A stretch of 64,000 nucleotides of DNA from Daphnia carinata (Eukaryota; Arthropoda; Branchiopoda; Diplostraca; Daphniidae): NCBI RefSeq assembly GCF_022539665.2, contig NC_081337.1, positions 7,230,679 through 7,294,678 on the forward strand. The letters run 5' to 3'. The notes beneath the pieces are model-generated. The model did no database searches. It saw nothing but the letters and a program-made list of their open reading frames with translations, and had not been told where the DNA came from. Shown piece after piece: positions 56,801-64,000 of this stretch. Both the position numbers and the translations under genes were made by a program. The first letter of the stretch is position 1; every line of letters begins with the position of its first letter.

Positions 56801-59800
56801 AAAAAAAACGGAGACATATTGATATCCATCTACACTTTCGATCAGAAATTGTCAGGGATAATGTTAACCCGTCATTCATTCGATAGTCCAAGTTATTGGT
56901 TATCTGTTGTCAGCGACGTAATGTTACGTATGATTAAGTTGGGTGACGTCGACAGTTTACCAGTAGTTTAACGTATCCCTTCAGATTTTCAAAAAAAGAA
57001 AAAAAATCCCTTTTCAAATTATTTACCGCCGCTAAATTGGAAGTCGCTGTTTTTAAATCATTTCTGTTAATGTACATCAGGACGTATGTTAATAATAATA
57101 AAGATCGCCAATAGGAAAAGATATTCATTTTTGACAAGTCGTTGAAGTTGAAAGGAAGTCATTCCAGTTGAAACAGGTGAATGCTGGCAATAACTTCACT
57201 GTCGGTCAGACCCTCAACGCCAGTACGGCTTTTAATGAAGCGCAAGATGGTGATGATCTGACCTGACGGCCGCCCCGATGTGGTTGTTTCTTTTTTCTTT
57301 GTTAATTGGGATATGGGCGTTGGACATTGGGGCATTTAAAAAGCGAATACTCGAGTTGAACGTCCAACAGTCTTCGACGTTGTGGCAAGCGAGCAACAAG
57401 TCAGGACAGGCATTTCAAACAGCGAAGAAAACAGTATGGCGCCCTTCATAGCGTGCGCGGTGGCTATTGGTCCGACTCGACTTACCCATGTGGGAGGAGC
57501 TAGATGGCGGCCGAAAAGCAAACGGTGACTTATCCGTTTTGGTCGGCGCTAAAGTCGCTGCACTTTTCGACGAGAAGGAGTTGAGAACAGTCGTCACTCC
57601 TGCTAACGTCCGCACGTCTCCCGGCAACTCCCACTCTTTAAAGTAAGTCCACATTATCATTTTGTGGATAGTTTTTTTTTTTTTTTTCCGTTTTTCACTA
57701 GATACTACGCTCGTATTCGTTTGCTATCTTTGACAATGCGGGGGCTAGTATCTGGAAATCCATTACGGTTTTGCGGTTACCAAACATAGCCAAGTTCCGC
57801 CCCGATAAGACAAGATGTAGTATCTGCTCAAGACCGAACGCGGTTGGCGGGTTTATCCGGTAGATTTTTGCTTGTTTTGTTTAAACGTTTTCCCCAAATT
57901 TCTTAAAACAGTAGACTTTGAAATGGATAAAAATATGCGTTACTTCATAGTCTATCCTGTCTGCCTGCAATATTTTCCGTCCAGTTCCGGGGTCTAAACA
58001 ATTGCGCGCTCCACATCATCCTCATCGAGTGTATTGGGTTGACGTGCAATCAGTATTCCACGGCACGTTATGGCATTTCCTCCCCTCTTTTATTTGGGAA
58101 ACAGAAGGAAGTTGTACCCCTCCCCCTCCGCCCCTTACATACTTCACCTCCTTCGTCCTGTCGTCCTCTGCGTACTCGTGTCAATATCCATTTCCTGCCC
58201 ATGCTACTTTTCTTCCAGTTTGTTGTACAGGAACGAACCAAATCCCATACCTTTGAACTAGAAATCAAAAGAATAATTCTTTAAGGTGCTAAAAACCCCG
58301 TCGTTAAGATAAAAAAAAAAAGTTTTATTAGACCATGTGACCCCGCTCAGATCAAATTCGGGCAAGATAGCCTTATTTGAAAAAAAATTTCGGCTAGCCT
58401 TTCCTTTGTTAGTGCGATTTTCCTCTAATTTAATGTTCTTGGTCGACAGTTAAAATTTATGGCATGAGATTTTTTTCAGATATGAAAAGATTTCTCATGC
58501 CAAGTGCCAAATGATTGTTGTAATCAAACACGCCGGACCAATCCGGTTGGTTCCTCCTTCCTTCTAAATGATGGCTAGCCTCTGTTTGCTTACCGTGAGT
58601 CTGTGTCCGGCTTACTGTTTCCTTCCCCCTTTTTCTATTTGTTAACCCCGTGTCAAACCACGGGGTCAAAACCGGTAGAAACCCGGTGTGCCTTCGCACA
58701 TCAACTTGCTCATTAAAAAAAGAGAACGTTGATAGTAGAAAAAAACAAAATTTATTACCAAAAGTAGCATCCACTTTTCAAGTCTGGCAATGTAACTGAG
58801 CCGGAATGCGCTGGTTAGTGCCCAATGCTCCATCGTTTTTAATTTTCTCTCAAAGCACGGCACCCAACGACTCTGCCAATCAACGCACACATAATAGATT
58901 TGTCAAAGCTACCCTTTTCGAGGGCTGCATTTGTAATGAATGGTTGTCTAATGATCCCTGTTCTTTTTGCTTTTCCTTTTCTTAATAGGGCAATCATGAG
59001 ACGATCACGAGTGCTAGCGTGGAAGGGCAAAACGATCATCAATCCCAGGTATGTTTCTATGATATATATTCCAATACTCGTTGCATAGAAAAGTGATGCA
59101 CAAAAAAGGGGAAGACAAAAAGGCGTTTGGTAAGACGAGGGCTAGTTTAAGAACGTCCCCTTCACACATTGCACCTACGTGTCAGTTAGGCAAATATTAA
59201 AATAATAAAAAATATAATAAAAAAAAGCCGAATGTGTCAACGGCGAGTGTGGAAGGAAGGATGAGAAAAAGAGAGAGCGAAAGAGACCAGTCAAAACGAG
59301 AGAGAGCGATAGCGTGATGCCATACGGTCTAGCAGCAGCTGTCGACGTGAAAGGCTGGAATGGCGAGACGCCGAACGAGTCTGCCTCCCTGCATATGCAG
59401 GTACCTGGTCAGGTGTGGACTCAGCTGCGTAGCCTAGATTACGTTTACAAGCATATACAGACACGACCGTGCATAGAATGCGATTCACTTTTAGATGATT
59501 CACCGTGCATCTATGCCATATTGCGTGTCGACGGATTGGAACGAACGCAGCTTACAAAACTCGGTTTCGAAAAGTATGCGCTGAGATGTACGTACGCGAT
59601 AAGTGTTTATCCTCGACGATAACCAACTTTTTCCTACCATAACGCTCTGGGTTCTAGTCTACTTTCAGATGCCAAGCTCTAACTGTAGACGTCATCACCT
59701 GCGCATATTGAATGATTTCAAACCGGGTACTTTACAGGCCTCATGCGGGCTCGTTTACCATACACGTTGCTAAAGCCCGTTGCCTCACCTTATTGATCTT

Positions 59801-60806
59801 CTTACGCCGACTGTTACAACTTAAAACACTTAAGTTTTTCCCCATTGCTCCTCGTTTACCTTTTTACATTTTTTTTCTATGTTAACCCACGCCCTACAAA
59901 ACTGACCCTATGTTTAAGAATAGATTTTGAACAGAGTGCGCCCAAGTTTGATTGACACTCCACAGTTTGCGGAGTAGGGCTAAACCCAAGTATTTTTTTA
60001 GGAGGTTAAAAAAACTGACCTTGTTAGGGTAGATAGGCGAACCCCTCAACAGTCTACACCCTGAAACATTTCTGACATTTGAGACAGGAAGGGAGGAAAA
60101 ATTTGAGAATTGAAAAGAAAAATAGAAACCATTGGTGAAACATGTCGTGTATTCTGTATCGCAGGTGGTCGAGTTGTCGTGGCAAAAAGACGTCCAGCAG
60201 TGGTTGAAATCGCAAGGTCTCGAGTTACCTCCAGCTCTCAGTAAGTTAGTTTACATTTTAATTCTTTTGTCTGAAACGAGATATTGATATTCTTTGGACT
60301 GTCCACCTCATTCTTACTAGGCGAGCGAATAATATCCAACCGATTAAATAGAGATGGACCTGGCCACGACGAAGAAGATGAGGTAAAATCTTTCTTTAAG
60401 TACCATTTGCTTGTTCTTGTTTCCTAAGCCAGTGTAATTAGACCGATAATAATTCTACATTATCACTTATCGTCGTTTACCAGTTGATCTAAAATATTTG
60501 TTGGGTGAATAATGCTGTATGCGCCTATTGTGAAAGACTCGCGTACGTGAAATTTCGATTGTTTGAAGTAACAAGGGCTCTTTGTGTGGTGATGACACTC
60601 TCCCCATTGGTTTTTATATTTGTTTGCCATGGTTGTTCCTAGTTTGCCGAGTCCTCTCCCTCTGGCTTTCTCTCACTCTCTCTAGCTTATGTGCCAGCTC
60701 TAAGCTAACTAAAGATAAGATAGGCCAAAGGCCTTGTTGTTAGATACTTTTCCACTTCGGCAAACCTTAAAGCATTCTTAAACTTTCTGATTAAAAAAAA
60801 AAAGAG

Positions 60807-60837
<31 letters not shown>

Positions 60838-63800
60838 AAAAAAGAAAAAAAGAAAAAGAGAAAGAAAAAGAAAGAAAGAAAAAAAAAGACGTACAAAGCT
60901 TGTTTATGACTGTCGTAATAATATCTTCTGGATTACAGGCATACACATTCCTTAATAAAAAAGTGGCCTCGCTTGAAGAACAGTTAGTTGATCTGGATCA
61001 ACAGCACCAAGCGGCCCTTGAAGTAGCTGTCACCAGCAGGGACCAACTCAAGGAAGAAAATCGACAGCTTCAATTACAGTTGATGCAACTGCTCAACGAT
61101 AGACAGCAAGAACAACAGGTTGGTTTAGCTTTTCATTGTGTTGTCTCGATCAAATTTCATCTCTTGTATCTTGATTAGACTAAAAGTGGACCATTGTTTC
61201 CAATTCATGAAGAGTTCGAAGAGGTGGATGTCGAACTTGCCGTTGATACAAAGCCAGCGACGGAAGATGACATCAAAAGGCTTGAAGACGATCAAAATAG
61301 TTTCCGACAAGAAATCTTTCAATTTCAACAGCAATTTCAAGCTATGAGCGATAGTCTAAAAGGATTTGAATCAATTCAGTTCGAAAATGATAAACTGAAG
61401 CAAGAGATTACTGCTTTACGGGAAACTGCCTCTAAATGGGAATCAAATTGCCAAGCGAAGGAATTGCGGTTAAATGAAGAAAACACCGATTTGAAAGCGA
61501 AATTTGAAGCTCTCCAGAGTCAAAATCAGATCCTTTCTTCCATGACGTCGGTCCTGGATCGAGTCACGAATGAAAATCGGCTTCTCGAATCCAATCTTGA
61601 ATCAGCCAATGAAACTGTTCAGGTCAAATCTGATCTCATTGAACAACTCAAAGCTGAATTGCTCAGCCTACAAACCAAACAGCAAACGACAATCCCCCCC
61701 TCCTTGGTTCAAAATGATGCCACCACAGAACCTCATTTGGACTGGCCAGACATCCAGAGGCAGATTGATGAAAAATGTCAACTTCAAGCCGAGCTAGAAG
61801 AACTGAAGGCTCAAACATCATCGGAGACAAGTCGAATTGAAGAGCTGAGCAAAGAAAACGAAATTCTGGCCCAGCAAATGTTAGAAGTTCGAAAAGCTTT
61901 CGACAGTTGCCAAATCAAGATGGAAGAAGCTGAAGCGACCCGACTGAAATTGGAAACGGATTCAACAAAGAATCATTGCGAACTAATGTTATGTAAGTCC
62001 GAACTAGAACGAATCCAAGAAGAAAAACGGCTCCTGGAATCAAATATCGATTCCTTGAATCAAGTTCTCACTGTTCGCCAAGAACAAGTTGACCATATAC
62101 AAATTGAACGGCAAAATTTCTTGGAGGAACTGGAGAGATTGCGGGGCTTCCAAGAAAGTAACAAAATAGAAGCCAGCACAGAGACAAACTCTGACGAGCA
62201 AGACATTCAAACTTTGACTGAGGAAAATCTTTTGCTTCAAGCCAAAATAAAAGACTTGTGTCGTCAACACGAACAAGAATTCAGTACTCTAAAGCATTCC
62301 AATGACCAGCTCAGCCAACGATTAGTTGAATACGACGAAGCCGCGAAGAAAGCTCAAATCCACGTAGAAGAAGCTGAAGGCCGTCGGCTGGATTTGGAGG
62401 CAAAATTAGGTCAACTTCAAGACGAACTCGATGTGGCAAGGAAACAATATGACGAGCTATCCAATAGCAATGCTGTTCAAGATGAGGTAGTGTCTCGGTT
62501 GCAATCCGACCTTGAAGAATATCGTCTTACATTATCTGAAACTCGCGATCTCTGCGAGAAGGAAAGTAGACGGAATGAGGAACTTAGTCAACTTTGCGAC
62601 GTAAAAACCAAAGAAGCACAGAGGTTACAAGAAGAAATAGAAATTCTTCATACGCGTCAACTTGTACTGGAAGAAGGGAAGAACCGTAACTCTGATTTGG
62701 AGAAGCAAATACTGGCTCTAACGAAAGAGATTGAAATCAAGAGCGAAGAAATGAACCAAATAGTTGAACAACTGGAACTCATCCGTAGGGAGCGAGACGA
62801 CCTTAACAGAAAAATATCGGAATCGAATACGGAGAAGGAAGGACTTAGAGAAACTATACAGGCATTCCAGCAACAACGGGAACAGTTAGTACAAACTGTT
62901 CAACAAAAACACCAAGAAGCTGTCAATTATCATGCTGAAACTCTACGTTTGGCCAAAATATGTGAAGAACTTCAGGTATACTAAACGTACATATTGAAGC
63001 TGAACATTCGAAATAACTCACATTTTTAATTGCAGATAAGGTTGAACGAGCAGAATGAGTTGGAACAGGAAACAGTTCGCCTGAGGTCGGAAGCTGAAAC
63101 CTTCAAATCAGTTGTTGCCCAAAAGCAAGCAGAGATCGAACGGCTGAGAAGCCATCTCCTGAGCGTCGAAGAGACGTACACCCAAGAGCTGCTGAAAAGC
63201 CAAACGAAGGAAAAGACTCTCAGAGAATCGCTTCAGTCGGCTGAAGAGAGGGCAACAGAGCAATGGCGATTAGGAGATCAGCTAAATGTTTGGCAAGACA
63301 AGTATCGGCAATGCGTTACTGACAAAGATCGTCTGGAAAAAGAAAAAGTGGATCTAGAAAAATCGTTGGACCGGCTTCAACATGCCCTACAACAGCTAAC
63401 TCGAGAAAGAGAAAGAGACATCGTTTTGGCACAAAAAGAATTGGCGCAAAAACTGGCGTTCGCGGAGAGCCTACAAAATGAAAAGGACAGCGAGATGAAC
63501 ATGCTTCGACGGAAACTCTCGGAGGCACAACTAGGATTGGAAGCAGCGGGTAGACTAACTCAGCAGTTGGACAAAACAACCGCCGCTCTGGCAACTGCCA
63601 AACATGAAGGTATCTTTTACTTAATTCCGGTATCGTCACAATTTCTCGTGTATTCTTGTAGAGGCATTGGATTGCTTGTTTTCAGTTGCTCGTTGAATTT
63701 TTCGAATATTATTTAGCATTATTTGAAACACCGCTGATGGCTTCTGACACGACCAAATATCAGCAGGTAATTCTGGGCCATAATATCCTTGACTTGATTC

Positions 63801-64000
63801 AAATACGAGGGAAACCCAGACTGCCGGCTGGTATCAGGCCGTGAGAATGCCCACATCCCCACACATATACCAAATCCACCTGGCACTTTTATTTTATTTT
63901 TATTTTCATTGAGTTTTTGTTAATCTGTTAAGTTTGGTTGTTCCCTTACCTTATTCTGCTGAATTCATAGTCTCGTTTGCTTGGGCTTTTTTTTTTTGCA
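53867..64000 (+). CDS. TRIP11: Golgin GMAP-210 / TRIP11, 5' part (runs off the window)
   Basis: GMAP-210 is a long coiled-coil golgin at the cis-Golgi that tethers vesicles and cilium-directed cargo. Ten exons are seen, phase-consistent: 53867-53960, 54143-54222, 54287-54376, 58989-59048, 60165-60240, 60321-60382, 60939-61118, 61179-62975, 63036-63609, 63717-63766; the gene continues past 64000. The N-terminus MSWFGGGLSNLQGKISSFT is Gly/Ser-rich with bulky hydrophobics, as in the ALPS motif that senses curved membranes. After the FLNKKV block nearly everything is heptad-rich coiled coil (Gln, Glu, Leu, Lys), including the 599-residue exon 8. Introns 3 (4.6 kb) and 4 (1.1 kb) are far longer than the rest. 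The identification rests on the N-terminus plus architecture. Confidence 0.82.
54377..58988. other. GMAP-210 intron 3
   Basis: At 4.6 kb this is the longest intron in the window. It holds many short frames without homology, a G-rich run at 56083-56114, and poly-T and purine tracts. Between 54480 and 54700 there are stem-forming stretches such as CTTATC/GATAAG. No exon or named RNA could be assigned. Confidence 0.5.
56083..56114 (+). repeat. G-rich run with G-quadruplex potential
   Basis: Four or more G-tracts (GGGGT repeated, then a long G run) occur in GMAP-210 intron 3, followed directly by a T8-C5 stretch. The pattern meets the usual G4 criterion of four G3+ runs with short loops. Confidence 0.8.
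59049..60164. other. GMAP-210 intron 4
   Basis: This 1.1 kb intron contains an open frame at 59314-59622 (~100 residues) without recognisable domain. Nothing else was supported. Confidence 0.5.
60793..60888. repeat. (GAAA)n purine microsatellite
   Basis: About 95 bases are almost purely A and G, mostly GAAA repeats, in GMAP-210 intron 6. It ends about 50 bases before the exon 7 acceptor, where a pyrimidine tract is normally expected further on. Confidence 0.9.

Overview
The window looks like nuclear DNA of an arthropod, most likely a branchiopod crustacean such as Daphnia. This is inferred from the compact gene spacing (17 protein genes in 64 kb), many introns of only 50-80 bp with GT/AG ends, base composition near 40% GC, arthropod-like protein sequences, and a gremlin-type BMP antagonist. 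No bacterial, viral, CRISPR, rRNA or tRNA features were seen. Gene models were built by hand from reading frames, splice signals and intron phase. Most close without frame errors, but start codons and weak splice sites are provisional.

Layout, left to right. 1-10.4 kb: the prohormone-convertase chaperone 7B2 (SCG5) followed in tandem by gremlin, the same order and orientation as human SCG5-GREM1; a diverged inverted repeat lies in the 3' flank. 10.4-13.3 kb: RRP1 (ribosomal RNA processing). 14.4-25.0 kb, all minus strand: a bestrophin chloride channel, two tandem CD20/MS4A-like four-TM proteins, and a receptor guanylyl cyclase whose purine-recognition and transition-state residues are substituted. 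26.5-35.3 kb: kinesin-4 (KIF4), AP endonuclease (APEX1, minus) and ERGIC2. 37.0-43.5 kb: a salt-inducible kinase (SIK) with long introns. The SIK/ERGIC2 neighbourhood holds five of the seven perfect TGACGTCA elements found in the window. 44.0-48.2 kb: mitochondrial ribosomal protein L41 (minus) and V-ATPase catalytic subunit A, arranged head to head. 49.1-50.7 kb: two tandem genes for tiny Cys-rich single-TM proteins, a family I do not recognise. 51.4-53.6 kb: presenilin, then a small convergent gene of mitochondrial type. 53.9 kb to the end: Golgin GMAP-210/TRIP11, running off the right edge.

Most genes are independent housekeeping or signalling genes. Plausible functional links are the neuroendocrine/secretory pair 7B2-gremlin, possible CREB control of SIK (a kinase that itself restrains CREB coactivators), and shared promoters in the head-to-head pairs APEX1/ERGIC2, MRPL41/V-ATPase A and the small gene/GMAP-210. 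The most novel items are the tiny Cys-rich TM pair, the CD20-like pair, the degenerate guanylyl cyclase, the CRE cluster and the deep SCG5-GREM1 linkage.
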